Part shown: piece by piece, positions 33,724 through 42,477 of the stretch
Numbering within the stretch: the first letter of the stretch is position 1
How the letters are laid out: the number at the start of each line of letters is the position of its first letter
NCBI GenBank assembly: GCA_004124465.1
Contig: SCKS01000001.1
Span: 1 to 43,268, forward strand
Reading direction: 5' to 3'
From: Fidelibacterota bacterium
Lineage (GTDB): Bacteria; Fidelibacterota; Marinisomatia; Marinisomatales; S15-B10
Length of the DNA stretch: 43,268 bases
Program-made: the position numbers and the translations under genes
The notes under the pieces: model-generated
Seen by the model: only the letters and a program-made list of their open reading frames with translations
Told to the model about the DNA's origin: nothing
The model's database searches: none

Positions 33724-34839
33724 GTGGGTGAAACTGGAAAAAGAACTTCCCTCTATGACTACCATCTGTCCCTGGGTGCAAAGATGGTCCCTTTTGGCGG
33801 GTTTGAGATGCCTGTACAGTACTCTGGCATCATAGATGAACATACCTCTGTGAGGGAAGCAGTGGGTCTTTTTGACCTTTCGCATATGGGCGAATTTGTT
33901 ATCAGCGGGAGCAGAGCGGCCTCTTTCTTACAACGAATGACAACCAATGATATTAATGCTGTTCAGATCGGTCAGGCTCAGTACACAGCGATTTGTAATG
34001 AAAATGGTGGAATTATAGACGATTGTGTTTTGTACCGGTTTAGCGACCACTACCTTTTGGTAGTGAACGCATCTAATATTGAGAAAGATTATGGATGGCT
34101 GGAGAGCAATATCCAGGGCGAAGTATTACTGAAAGACAGGTCTGATGATTTTTCACTGGTGGCTATTCAGGGACCTCATTCACTGGATCTTATGTGTCGG
34201 GTAGCGAGTAACCCGGAAGAGGTGAAATCTCTACCATTCTACTGGCACTGTGAATCAGTCGTCGCTGGCGTTCATGTAATCTGTGCCAGAACGGGATACA
34301 CTGGAGAGCTTGGTTACGAGATCTACATTAACGGGGAAGAAGCGGAGCCAGTATGGAATATTTTGCTTGAAGAAGGTGCTCCTCTGGGCGTCAAACCTGT
34401 CGGTCTTGGTGCCAGGGATACACTCCGCCTTGAGATGAAGTACTGTCTTTATGGTAACGACATTGATGAAAAAACAAACCCCATTGAAGCGGGGCTTGGA
34501 TGGATCACCAAACTGGAAAAAGGTGACTTCGTTGGCAAAGCTGCCATAGCCAAAGTGCAGTCAGATGGGCCTGAACGTAAGCTCATCGGTTTTGAGCTTT
34601 TGGACCGAGGCATCGCTCGCCACGGTTATTCCGCCATATATAATGGGAACACAATCGGCATTGTCACCAGCGGGACACATTCTCCAACCTTGGGTAAGTC
34701 CATTGGGATGGCCTATGTGGACAGTTTCCATGCTTCAACCGGTACGGAACTGGAAATAGATGTCCGTGGAAAAGTAATACCAGCAACCGTGGTGGAGACC
34801 CCTTTTTGGACGAAAGGTACAGCCACGAAAAAAGTTTAA
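33724..34839 (+). CDS. gcvT: Glycine cleavage system T protein (aminomethyltransferase)
   Basis: GcvT transfers the methylene group from lipoyl-bound aminomethyl to tetrahydrofolate in the glycine cleavage system. With the start at GTG 33724 the protein is 371 residues, the usual length. GAGG at 33711-33714 is 9 bases upstream. An in-frame GTG at 33709 would also overlap the aminotransferase gene. Motifs are GAKMVPFGGFEMPVQY, VGLFDLSHMGEF, ARTGYTGELGYEI, GARDTLRLEMKYCLYGNDI and GTHSPTLGKSIGMAY. The other subunits (gcvH, gcvP, lpd) are not in the window. Confidence 0.96.
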   Translation: MGETGKRTSLYDYHLSLGAKMVPFGGFEMPVQYSGIIDEHTSVREAVGLFDLSHMGEFVISGSRAASFLQRMTTNDINAVQIGQAQYTAICNENGGIIDDCVLYRFSDHYLLVVNASNIEKDYGWLESNIQGEVLLKDRSDDFSLVAIQGPHSLDLMCRVASNPEEVKSLPFYWHCESVVAGVHVICARTGYTGELGYEIYINGEEAEPVWNILLEEGAPLGVKPVGLGARDTLRLEMKYCLYGNDIDEKTNPIEAGLGWITKLEKGDFVGKAAIAKVQSDGPERKLIGFELLDRGIARHGYSAIYNGNTIGIVTSGTHSPTLGKSIGMAYVDSFHASTGTELEIDVRGKVIPATVVETPFWTKGTATKKV

Positions 34840-34847
34840 AGGGTAAT

Positions 34848-37238
34848 ATGGACCGTAAGAGAGAAATAATAGGGATACTGCTTATTCTGGTATCGCTTTT
34901 TGTTTTGCTCAGTTTGATGACTTACGATGCAGCGGAAGAGCCCACCATTTCGCCTAACATTGCCATTTCAAACCGGGCGGGGATCTTTGGTGTTTATATT
35001 GGTCATTTCTTCATCAAGATGGCTGTCGGTTATGTTTCTTTTATATTACCTATTATCGGCATTGCTTGGGGATGGGTTTTGTTTAGCAGAAAGATACCTC
35101 AATTTCTTGGAAAACTGACTGTTCATACGCTCCTCATGGGACTCATTGTCTCAGTATTATTGGGATTGATGGCAGTTACCAGGGACGCAGAAAGCTACCA
35201 GGCTTCCGGACTTGTTGGTGCCACGCTGGCAAAACTGTTTCACGATTTTCTTGGCACCATCGGTACTGCAATTCTTTTGCTGGCCAGCTCATTTGTGGTT
35301 ATCCGGGGATACTTTAACTGGAATTTCTACGATCAAGTGGAAAAAGTTGGCACTCTTTTATCAGGTGTTGTTAAACGGGAGCAGAAGATTAAGGCTGAAA
35401 AAAGCGTAGAGGCCCAGAAAAGAGAACACACGGAGAAACTTTTAGGTCGTTTGCAGGAAAGACGGGAATTCGAAAATGAAGCCTTTGCTCCGCCTGATGA
35501 GCAAGTGGTAGAAGAGACAGAAGTCTCGGAGGAACCTGAAGAAGAGACTATTGCCGAAATAGAAGAGACTGGAACCACTCTGCCGGTGAGAGAGGAGACA
35601 CCTTTTGGTGAGAGTGAGCCGGAGACGGAAATGGAGGAAGGGAAAAAGGATTCTGAAGAACCGCCGGTGTCAGCAACGCGCGAGGAGCATGAGGGGGACT
35701 ATATAATCGGACAGGAAGTAATTGAGGAGGAAGTCGATTTTGACGCCACCGTAGAAGATGTACCGAAAAGAGCTTATCAGCTTCCTTCTGTCGATTATCT
35801 TGATCATTACGAAGAGATTGTCCCCAGCGCCTCCGATAGCGAACTTGTTGATAAGGCTGAATTTCTCACACAGTCTCTGGCGACTTTTGGCGTTGAAGGC
35901 CATGTGGTAAACATTGCTCCAGGCCCGGTTATTACCCTGTTTGAGGTTGAACCGGCTGAAGGTGTTCGCGTCAATAAATTTGTTCAGCTTTCAGATGATT
36001 TGGCTCGGGTCATGAGAGCACCGAGAGTGCGCGTGATCGCTCCCATCCCCGGCAAATCTTCAGTCGGCATCGAAATCCCTAATGAAAATCCTTCCATTGT
36101 CTATTTGCGTTCCGTTGTCAATTCTGAAAAGTTTATCTCATCAGCCTCCATATTGACCGTAGCTCTTGGCAAAACGACCAGCGGGGAGAATTTTATTATT
36201 GAACTGGATAAACTTCCACATTTGCTCATAGCGGGGACTACTGGCTCGGGTAAGTCGGTCTGCATCAATACAATTGTTTCATCTTTACTTTACCGCTCAA
36301 CGCCTCAGGAAGTACGATTCATTCTGATCGATCCAAAAAAGTTGGAAATGGCGGCTTACAGATCACTTGAAAAACATCACCTCATTACAGCGGAAGACAT
36401 TGATGAATATGTGGTTACTACCCCTGAAAATGCTGTCCTTGCTCTTCGTGCCGCTGAAAAAGAGATGGGTCGAAGGTATGATGTTCTGGCTGACGCTGTA
36501 GTGAGAAATATACAGGAATACCGAGACAAGGCGGAAAAAGACGACAGCCTGGAAAACATGCCCTACATTGTGGTGATAATCGATGAATTGGCTGACCTGA
36601 TGCTAAGGGCGCCGAAAGAGGTTGAGCAGTCCATTGCCCGTTTGGCTCAGATGGCTCGTGCTGTGGGTATTCATCTTGTACTGGCAACACAGCGTCCCTC
36701 TGTGGATGTCATTACCGGTGTTATTAAGGCAAACTTTCCGGCTCGGATCGCGTTTCAGGTTGCGACAAAAGTTGACTCTCGAACAATTATTGATATTAAT
36801 GGCGCTGAAAAACTGCTGGGCAGAGGTGATATGCTTTTCCTACCACCCGGCACATCTGATGCAATCCGGCTTCACAATTCTTTTGTTACACTTGAAGAGA
36901 TTAACAGGATCGTTAAGCATATTGAGTCACAGCCTACAGCCGATGAAATTAAACTGGAAGGTACAAAGACACAGCTCGGTGTAGAAGGAGACCTTGGCGG
37001 ACCTGAAGAGAGTCAGGATGAATTACTCACAGATGCTATTCGACTTGTGATCACTCACCAGCAGGGATCCATTTCACTCATCCAGCGGCGTTTCAGGGTT
37101 GGATATTCTCGGGCAGCTCGTCTTATTGATCAGATGGAACAGCTCGGTATTGTGGGTCCTTTCACCGGCAGCAAGGCGAGAGAGGTTCTTGTTGACGAAT
37201 CCTATCTTCAGGTGCTGGATGACGATGAATCTCCCTAA
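34848..37238 (+). CDS. ftsK: DNA translocase FtsK/SpoIIIE
   Basis: FtsK links chromosome segregation to division by pumping DNA at the septum. I use ATG 34848, after AAAGGG (34838-34843). An upstream in-frame TTG lies inside gcvT. The 796-residue protein has four membrane helices in the first 150 residues, an acidic Glu-rich linker (about 205-290), an alpha-beta motor with Walker A GTTGSGKS (463-470), IDPKKLEM and IIDELADLML, and a C-terminal winged-helix gamma domain (about 725-790, GSISLIQRRFRVGYSRAARL) that reads polar DNA motifs. gcvT precedes it and a LolA-like gene follows, overlapping its last 20 bases. Confidence 0.97.
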   Translation: MDRKREIIGILLILVSLFVLLSLMTYDAAEEPTISPNIAISNRAGIFGVYIGHFFIKMAVGYVSFILPIIGIAWGWVLFSRKIPQFLGKLTVHTLLMGLIVSVLLGLMAVTRDAESYQASGLVGATLAKLFHDFLGTIGTAILLLASSFVVIRGYFNWNFYDQVEKVGTLLSGVVKREQKIKAEKSVEAQKREHTEKLLGRLQERREFENEAFAPPDEQVVEETEVSEEPEEETIAEIEETGTTLPVREETPFGESEPETEMEEGKKDSEEPPVSATREEHEGDYIIGQEVIEEEVDFDATVEDVPKRAYQLPSVDYLDHYEEIVPSASDSELVDKAEFLTQSLATFGVEGHVVNIAPGPVITLFEVEPAEGVRVNKFVQLSDDLARVMRAPRVRVIAPIPGKSSVGIEIPNENPSIVYLRSVVNSEKFISSASILTVALGKTTSGENFIIELDKLPHLLIAGTTGSGKSVCINTIVSSLLYRSTPQEVRFILIDPKKLEMAAYRSLEKHHLITAEDIDEYVVTTPENAVLALRAAEKEMGRRYDVLADAVVRNIQEYRDKAEKDDSLENMPYIVVIIDELADLMLRAPKEVEQSIARLAQMARAVGIHLVLATQRPSVDVITGVIKANFPARIAFQVATKVDSRTIIDINGAEKLLGRGDMLFLPPGTSDAIRLHNSFVTLEEINRIVKHIESQPTADEIKLEGTKTQLGVEGDLGGPEESQDELLTDAIRLVITHQQGSISLIQRRFRVGYSRAARLIDQMEQLGIVGPFTGSKAREVLVDESYLQVLDDDESP

Positions 37239-37860
37239 GAAAAACTTGTTTTTTCTGAAATATTTTCTCGTTTCCATTGTGGGCTTTTCCCTTGTAAGCA
37301 GTACCGCGGCTTTTCAGGTTGATGAAGAAATCCTGTACCAAATATCAGCCACTGTGCTTGATAAAAAGGGCCATACTTTTGAGGTGTTCTGGTTCTACCG
37401 TTTAGATGAGGAGTCGTGGAAAGGGAAGGGGACATTAACAATATTTGGTAAAGATTATCTCAGCCTTGACCTTCCTTTTATGAATGTACTAATACAGAAG
37501 TCTGTTATGAGTGTGAAGTATCCGGAGGAGGATCAGGTACTCATCGATTATTTCAACCGCCGTGATCCATCAAACCTTTTCGCCGTACTGTTAAGTGAGT
37601 TCAACGGCTTCATAGTAGAAAATATAGATGCCAATAATGAGCAGATCAGTCTGAGCCTAGTTCCTGAATCGCTTGTCGGTTTTGACCACCTCTGGATGAC
37701 AGTAAAGGAAAACGAGTGGATTCCCAAAACCATAAAGGCAGTATCGGGAAAAGAGATGGAGATCAAGGTGGATGTTCTGTCAGTGGGGCCTCTTGTAAAC
37801 CCGGATGATCTTATCATGGGAAAACTGACTGCTAGTGAAATTATAGATTTGCGGGAGTAG
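37219..37860 (+). CDS. lolA: LolA-like outer-membrane lipoprotein carrier
   Basis: The 213-residue protein begins with a basic stretch and a signal peptide (hydrophobic about 9-29, likely cut at TAA-FQ). The rest shows the LolA plan: a KGKGTLTIFGKDYL-like strand, YPEEDQVLIDYFNRRDPSNLFAVLLS in part, then SLSLVPESLVGFDHLWMTV. LolA ferries lipoproteins from the Lol ABC exporter to the outer membrane. ftsK-lolA is a common neighbour pair in Gram-negative bacteria, which strengthens the call, although sequence similarity is weak. ATG 37219 and ATG 37225 are both possible starts inside the ftsK 3' end. Confidence 0.7.
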   Translation: MTMNLPKKNLFFLKYFLVSIVGFSLVSSTAAFQVDEEILYQISATVLDKKGHTFEVFWFYRLDEESWKGKGTLTIFGKDYLSLDLPFMNVLIQKSVMSVKYPEEDQVLIDYFNRRDPSNLFAVLLSEFNGFIVENIDANNEQISLSLVPESLVGFDHLWMTVKENEWIPKTIKAVSGKEMEIKVDVLSVGPLVNPDDLIMGKLTASEIIDLRE

Positions 37861-37861
37861 C

Positions 37862-38845
37862 GTGAAAAAAGTAATAATCGGAATTTTGTTCAGCGTGGGA
37901 GGCCTCTATCTCGCTTTTCGTCAGATGGATTTTGGAAGCCTTATTACAGTCTTAAGGTCTGTCGACTGGATATTGATTCTTATTGCTGTTGTAGTGATGA
38001 TCTTTAGTGTCTGGGTAAGGGCTCTCAGGTGGCGCATTATCCTTTCTCCTATAAAAGATGTGAAGACACACCCACTCTTTGCCGCTGCTATGATCGGCTA
38101 TTTTGGCAACTCCGTTCTTCCATTAAGGTTGGGGGAGTTTTTAAGAGCTTATGCCCTTAACCGTAACGAACGTTCTGTAACCTTCTCCACAGCTTTTGGT
38201 ACCATTGTTGTTGAGCGTGTTGTAGACATGCTGGGCATCATGATTTTGATACTTGCGTTATTTTCATCTTATGATATTCCACAGTGGCTGACAAACAGCG
38301 GTCTCTCCCTTTCGGCGGTTGTGATCATTGTGTCGGCTGTTCTCTTTTGGATTTCTGCCTCACACCACGATTGGGTGGAGAAAATGGAAAATATAGCTTT
38401 TCTTCAGCATGGTGTTGGAAATCGCCTGAAGCAGATGTTTCATTCATTTGTAGGGGGATTGGTGACGCTCAGAAGAATTAGACAGCCGGTCTCTTTGGTG
38501 TTTTATTCAGTTTCTTTATGGCTGATGTATTGGGGAATTGCTTGGCTTTGTGCGAGATCTATAGGTGTTGATCTGTCTTGGCTTCAGTTGGGGATTCTTA
38601 TGGTTTCGATAACAATGGTCATCGCGCTCCCTTCGGCCCCCGGCTTTATCGGCACTTATCACGCCGGAGCCGTTGTGGTTCTGGTGGAAGTTTTTTCTGT
38701 GGCACAAGCTCCTGCACAAGCATATGCCATCATTAACCATGCTGTCGGTTTTGTTCCTCTTGTTGTGGTAGGTGCCTACTATTTTCTGAAAAGTTCTCTC
38801 AATCTCAGCGATGTGAAATCTATGAAAGCGCCTACGAATGCATGA
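37862..38845 (+). CDS. Flippase-like domain membrane protein (UPF0104/YbhN family)
   Basis: The 327-residue protein has about eight membrane helices and the family pattern of lysylphosphatidylglycerol-synthase transmembrane regions: ALRWRIILSP near residue 54, GYFGNSVLPLRLGEFLRAYAL (about 80-100, in part), TIVVERVVDMLG and ALPSAPGFIGTYHAG. Members are thought to move lipid-linked substrates; some are called AglD- or YbhN-like. The substrate is not known. The GTG start is one base after the LolA-like gene. The 3' end overlaps gmhB, a heptose-pathway gene, which would be consistent with envelope glycolipid work, but this is inference. Confidence 0.8.
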   Translation: MKKVIIGILFSVGGLYLAFRQMDFGSLITVLRSVDWILILIAVVVMIFSVWVRALRWRIILSPIKDVKTHPLFAAAMIGYFGNSVLPLRLGEFLRAYALNRNERSVTFSTAFGTIVVERVVDMLGIMILILALFSSYDIPQWLTNSGLSLSAVVIIVSAVLFWISASHHDWVEKMENIAFLQHGVGNRLKQMFHSFVGGLVTLRRIRQPVSLVFYSVSLWLMYWGIAWLCARSIGVDLSWLQLGILMVSITMVIALPSAPGFIGTYHAGAVVVLVEVFSVAQAPAQAYAIINHAVGFVPLVVVGAYYFLKSSLNLSDVKSMKAPTNA

Positions 38846-39407
38846 TTCAGAGAAAAAGGGGGCTATTTTTCTTGACAGAGATGGAACCTTAAACCCGGAT
38901 CCCGGTTACATTGATTCACCAGACGATTATGAACTTTATCCTGAGACTGTCCGCGCGCTAAAGAACCTGTCCACCACCGGACTGCCTTTTATTCTTGTAA
39001 CCAACCAGTCGGGTATCGGCAGAGGTTTGATTGAAGAGACGGCTCTGGAAGCTATCCACAATAAGCTTGACACTTTGCTCAATCAGCACGGACTGGTGCT
39101 ACTTGGCATATACTACTGCCCGCACACACCTGAGGAAGGGTGTAATTGCCGAAAGCCGTCTACCGGCATGTTTACACAGGCAGCAGATGAACAAGGGGTT
39201 GATCTCACATCTTCCTACATGATTGGCGATTCGGTAGCGGATGTGTTAGCGGCAAATGCTGTTGGTGTGCAATCAATATTAGTCAAGACAGGCAACGGCC
39301 AGAGGACTGAAAGAGAAATCTTAAATGGAAAACTGTCGGCCGATTTTGTTGGTGACAATTTGAGTGAGTGTGCTGAATACATTGTTAATTTAGAGGCACA
39401 GCGGTGA
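38838..39407 (+). CDS. gmhB: D,D-heptose 1,7-bisphosphate phosphatase GmhB
   Basis: GmhB dephosphorylates D-glycero-D-manno-heptose 1,7-bisphosphate on the way to ADP-heptose for LPS cores. The 189 residues form a HAD phosphatase: nucleophile and acid FLDRDGT (Asp13, Asp15), VTNQSGIGRG, the structural zinc site with Cys94, His96, Cys102 and Cys104 (CPHTPEEGCNC), KP at 106-107 and IGDSVADVLAA. The zinc-binding loop separates GmhB from other HAD enzymes, although histidinol-phosphatase-like members share it. The ATG lies inside the flippase-like gene end, and the stop overlaps ddl by GTGA. Confidence 0.93.
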   Translation: MHDSEKKGAIFLDRDGTLNPDPGYIDSPDDYELYPETVRALKNLSTTGLPFILVTNQSGIGRGLIEETALEAIHNKLDTLLNQHGLVLLGIYYCPHTPEEGCNCRKPSTGMFTQAADEQGVDLTSSYMIGDSVADVLAANAVGVQSILVKTGNGQRTEREILNGKLSADFVGDNLSECAEYIVNLEAQR

Positions 39408-40312
39408 AGATTGCTGTCCTTATGGGCGGAAACTCTGCCGAACGAGAAGTTTCTCTTCATAGTGGCGAAGCTGTGGTCGAGGCTCTTCAGCGGAGTGGGA
39501 CAGATGTGTTCGCCTGTGATTATGAAGGCGACATCCGGAATTTCCTTTCGAAGCTTGCCGAGGCTGACGTTGTTTTTATGGCCCTTCACGGTGGAGAAGG
39601 TGAAAATGGAACTGTTCAGGGTGTTCTCGAAGAGGAGAGCATTGTATACACCGGCTCAGGACCTGATGCATCCGCCCTGGCAATGGACAAAGTGGCTTCA
39701 AAAAAGCTGATGGTTGAGAATGAACTTCCCACTCCGGACTGGGAATTTTTTACTAGTTGTGAAGACTTTGAAGCCTCCGGTGAAAAGAACCGTAACTATC
39801 CTTTGATCGTAAAACCCAACGGTGAGGGGAGTACCGTGGGACTCACAATTGTGAAATCAGAAGCTGAACTGTTGCCAGCTGTGCAGACAGCCGAAAAGTG
39901 CGGCAGTGGTATTCTATTGGAAGAGTATATTCCCGGCCGGGAACTCACCGTAGGCATATTGGGCGAAGAAGCGCTTCCGTGCATTGAAATCCTTCCATTA
40001 CACGATCATTATGATTATGAGTGCAAGTATACAGCGGGAATGTCTAATTACATTTGCCCGGCGGAAATATCTGCAGCCCTGGCCAGTCAATTGGCTCAGT
40101 CTTCTCTTGCCATTCACAACCTCCTAGGCTGCCGCCATTACAGCCGTGTCGATTACAGGCTCTCTCCGGAGGGCAGTTTCTTCTGTCTGGAAGTCAACAC
40201 TCTCCCCGGGCTGACAGACACAAGCCTTGTGCCAAAAGCGGCAGCAGTTGTGGAGATCTCTTTTGAAGATCTTGTTCTGAAACTTTGTACAATGGCACTC
40301 CATGGAAGATAA
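39404..40312 (+). CDS. ddl: D-alanine--D-alanine ligase
   Basis: Ddl makes the D-Ala-D-Ala dipeptide for peptidoglycan with ATP. The 302 residues are the short DdlB-type. Segments are VLMGGNSAEREVSLHSG at the start, ALHGGEGENGTVQG, SGPDASALAMDKVASK, PLIVKPNGEGSTVGL, LLEEYIPGRELTVG, and near the C-terminus the metal-binding LEVNTLPGLTDTSLVPKAA. The start is GTG in overlap with gmhB. It is far from a mur cluster here and overlaps the next gene by 11 bases. Confidence 0.97.
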   Translation: MKIAVLMGGNSAEREVSLHSGEAVVEALQRSGTDVFACDYEGDIRNFLSKLAEADVVFMALHGGEGENGTVQGVLEEESIVYTGSGPDASALAMDKVASKKLMVENELPTPDWEFFTSCEDFEASGEKNRNYPLIVKPNGEGSTVGLTIVKSEAELLPAVQTAEKCGSGILLEEYIPGRELTVGILGEEALPCIEILPLHDHYDYECKYTAGMSNYICPAEISAALASQLAQSSLAIHNLLGCRHYSRVDYRLSPEGSFFCLEVNTLPGLTDTSLVPKAAAVVEISFEDLVLKLCTMALHGR

Positions 40313-40817
40313 CGGTAGAGAAAAACATTGGTTGGCAGTCTATACCAAGCCACGGCATGAAAAGACAGCTGACAGCGAGCTTATGAAGAAAGGAATCGAA
40401 TGTTATCTTCCGCTTGTGAAACGCCGGAGATTCTGGAAAGACCGAAAAAAGTGGGTCTGGATGCCCCTTTTTAGAAGCTATCTCTTTGCCCACATTCCGT
40501 TGAGGGAGACGCTGTATGTACTTCAGACTTATGGTGTTCATCACATAGTAAAAATTGGGGGTAAGTATGCCGTTGTTCCGGATGAGCAAGTGGAAGCTGT
40601 GAGGAAAATGCTGGAGGGGGGCTATGTTCCGGACGCCCACGACTATTTTGATATCGGTGATGAAGTTGAGATCGGTGGTGGTCCCTTGGTGGGCATGCGG
40701 GGAATTCTTTCGAGGAAAGCGGGCGAAACTCGCTTTGTAATCCGCGTGGATGGTATTCAGCAAGCCATCTCAGTCCACATCGATGCCGATATGCTTAAAC
40801 CTGTTAAGCCGTTTTGA
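40302..40817 (+). CDS. NusG-like transcription antiterminator (UpxY/RfaH type)
   Basis: The 171-residue protein has an N-terminal NGN domain (about 9-105: HWLAVYTKPRHEKTADSEL, GIECYLPLVKRRRFW, PLFRSYLFAHIP in part) and a C-terminal KOW domain (about 117-168: GDEVEIGGGPLVGMRG). The first half is like UpxY and RfaH paralogues rather than NusG, with no linker insert. Such factors ride on RNA polymerase and let it read through long polysaccharide operons. The location between ddl and cysS, without visible polysaccharide genes, is unusual. The end overlaps cysS by TTGA. Confidence 0.85.
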   Translation: MEDNGREKHWLAVYTKPRHEKTADSELMKKGIECYLPLVKRRRFWKDRKKWVWMPLFRSYLFAHIPLRETLYVLQTYGVHHIVKIGGKYAVVPDEQVEAVRKMLEGGYVPDAHDYFDIGDEVEIGGGPLVGMRGILSRKAGETRFVIRVDGIQQAISVHIDADMLKPVKPF

Positions 40818-42223
40818 GCCTCAAACTGTTTAATACACTTTCCGGGAAGCCTGAATCTTTCAAGCCACTGGATGACAAGACTGTTCGGATTTATTCGTGT
40901 GGGCCTACCGTTTATGATGTCCCTCATATAGGGAACTTCCGTGCCTTCCTTTTTTTCGATCTCGTGAAACGCTACCTCCGTTTTCTAGGTTACGAAGTCA
41001 ATCATGTAATGAACATTACGGATATAGATGACAAGATTATTGCAAGGTGCGGTGAAGAGGGGAAATCTCTTTCTGAACTGACAAACGAGTACCGCGCAGC
41101 TTTTGAAAAAGATGCCGTATCTCTCCGTATAGATTTACCTGATACCCTGCCTGCGGCTACCGATCACATTGATGACATGATTGATCTCATCAAACAGCTT
41201 ATTGACAAAGATTACGCATACCTTACAGATGATGGGTCTGTCTTTTTCAAGATTGGCTCGTTCCCGAATTATGGTAGGCTTTCCAATATTGATACCTCGC
41301 AACTCTCCAGCACTGAGCGGGTAACGGACGATGAATACGGCAAGGAAAATCCTCAGGACTTTGCCCTTTGGAAGGCATGGAAGGAGGAGGACGGAGAGAT
41401 CGAATGGGAGTCACCTTGGGGACGTGGCAGGCCCGGTTGGCATATAGAGTGTTCAGCCATGTCCATGAAATATCTTGGCGAGGAATTCGATATTCATTGC
41501 GGTGGTGTTGATCTCATTTTTCCTCACCATGAGAATGAGATTGCCCAAAGTGTCTGTGCTACTGACAAATTGTTTGTCAACTTTTGGCTGCATTGTGAAC
41601 ACCTATTAGTGAACGGAGCTAAAATGAGCAAATCGCTTCAGAATTTTTATACTATCACTGATCTGATAAACAGGGGATACACCGCTTCGGCCATTCGATA
41701 CCTGCTTACTTCTTCACACTACAGACATAAGGTAGATCTCACAGAAGAGCATCTTCTGGCGGCAAGTCAGGCTGTTAACCGGTTTCAGGATTTCAGACGC
41801 AGACTGGAAAAGCTTGCAACGAGTTCTTCTAGACATGAGGCTGATCTTCCTGTGTTGGATGAATTTAGGAAAGCGATGAATAACGATCTGAATATAGCTA
41901 AAGCCATGGGAAAAGTTTTCGACTGGATAAGAGAAGTAAATAGAAAGATTGATTCGAATGAACTGACAACTGAGGAAGCCGGTAGTTTTATTGAGGTGTT
42001 AGACAAAATTGATAGTGTAATCGCTGTCGTTAGTGATGACAAACCGGAAATCACTGACGAAGAGGCGACAATGATCGATGAGAGGGAAAAGGCCCGACAA
42101 GAGAAGAACTGGTCCAGGGCTGATGAGATCAGAGACTATTTTCGATCCAGAGGTTTTGAGCTTGAAGATACGCCTGATGGGACCATTTTAAAGCGTTCAA
42201 AAGAGGGATCAGATAAGTTGTAA
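40814..42223 (+). CDS. cysS: Cysteinyl-tRNA synthetase
   Basis: CysS charges tRNA(Cys). The 469 residues have the class I signature PHIGN (HIGH-type, about residues 37-41) beside YSCGPTVYD with the zinc-binding Cys, HIECSAMSMKYLGEEFDIHCGGVDLIFPHHENEIAQS (in part, with the remaining zinc ligands), and AKMSKSLQNF with KMSKS. A C-terminal helical domain follows. The start is TTG 40814 in a TTGA overlap with the NusG-like gene. No good Shine-Dalgarno sequence is seen, which fits translational coupling. It ends the long co-directional block, and an AT-rich gap follows. Confidence 0.97.
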   Translation: MSLKLFNTLSGKPESFKPLDDKTVRIYSCGPTVYDVPHIGNFRAFLFFDLVKRYLRFLGYEVNHVMNITDIDDKIIARCGEEGKSLSELTNEYRAAFEKDAVSLRIDLPDTLPAATDHIDDMIDLIKQLIDKDYAYLTDDGSVFFKIGSFPNYGRLSNIDTSQLSSTERVTDDEYGKENPQDFALWKAWKEEDGEIEWESPWGRGRPGWHIECSAMSMKYLGEEFDIHCGGVDLIFPHHENEIAQSVCATDKLFVNFWLHCEHLLVNGAKMSKSLQNFYTITDLINRGYTASAIRYLLTSSHYRHKVDLTEEHLLAASQAVNRFQDFRRRLEKLATSSSRHEADLPVLDEFRKAMNNDLNIAKAMGKVFDWIREVNRKIDSNELTTEEAGSFIEVLDKIDSVIAVVSDDKPEITDEEATMIDEREKARQEKNWSRADEIRDYFRSRGFELEDTPDGTILKRSKEGSDKL

Positions 42224-42292
42224 AAAATCCCACTTTCTCTTCTACAAATATATTTGTTTTAAAATACTTTTAAGTTAATTTTCGGGGCTGTG
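42224..42292 (+). promoter_or_regulatory. AT-rich region between cysS and tRNA operon, candidate terminator and promoter
   Basis: An AT-rich stretch contains the perfect palindrome ACAAATATATTTGT (42244-42257) followed by TTT, a weak AT-only hairpin that may terminate cysS transcripts. TTGTTT (42254-42259) and TAATTT (42276-42281), 16 bases apart, could be promoter hexamers for the tRNA-tuf unit. They are followed by a GC-rich TCGGGGC, as in stringently controlled promoters. This is a weak pattern match. Confidence 0.22.
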
Positions 42293-42343
42293 CGAAATGC
42301 GTACCATCGAAGATTACTTACCTCCAACTGCCCATCTGATGTG

Positions 42344-42386
42344 GTTCAGGTGGCGGAGCTGTATTATGCAGGTGTGCCTCAAGATT
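42344..42386 (+). other. Possible tRNA-Leu 5'-half relic
   Basis: The stretch contains GGTGGCGGAGCTG, a few further bases and then ATGC, followed by GTGCCTCAAG. This resembles the D-arm and anticodon-loop region of leucine tRNAs. No acceptor or T-arm partner exists before tRNA-Thr begins at 42389. It could be a chance likeness or a leftover fragment. Confidence 0.2.
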
Positions 42387-42388
42387 TA

Positions 42389-42461
42389 GCCACCGTAGCT
42401 CAGTTGGTAGAGCAGCTGATTTGTAATCAGCCGGTCGGGGGTTCAAGTCCCTCCGGTGGCT
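42389..42461 (+). tRNA. tRNA-Thr (anticodon UGU)
   Basis: A 73-base cloverleaf. Acceptor GCCACCG pairs with CGGTGGC, discriminator T. D-arm GTAGCTCAGTTGGTAGAGC. Anticodon stem GCTGA/TCAGC with loop TTTGTAA, giving anticodon TGT, reading ACA and related Thr codons. T-arm GGGGGTTCAAGTCCCTC. No CCA is encoded. It is the first of four tRNAs, equivalent in place to E. coli thrU. Confidence 0.97.
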
Positions 42462-42477
42462 CGTATTGTTTCGAGTA

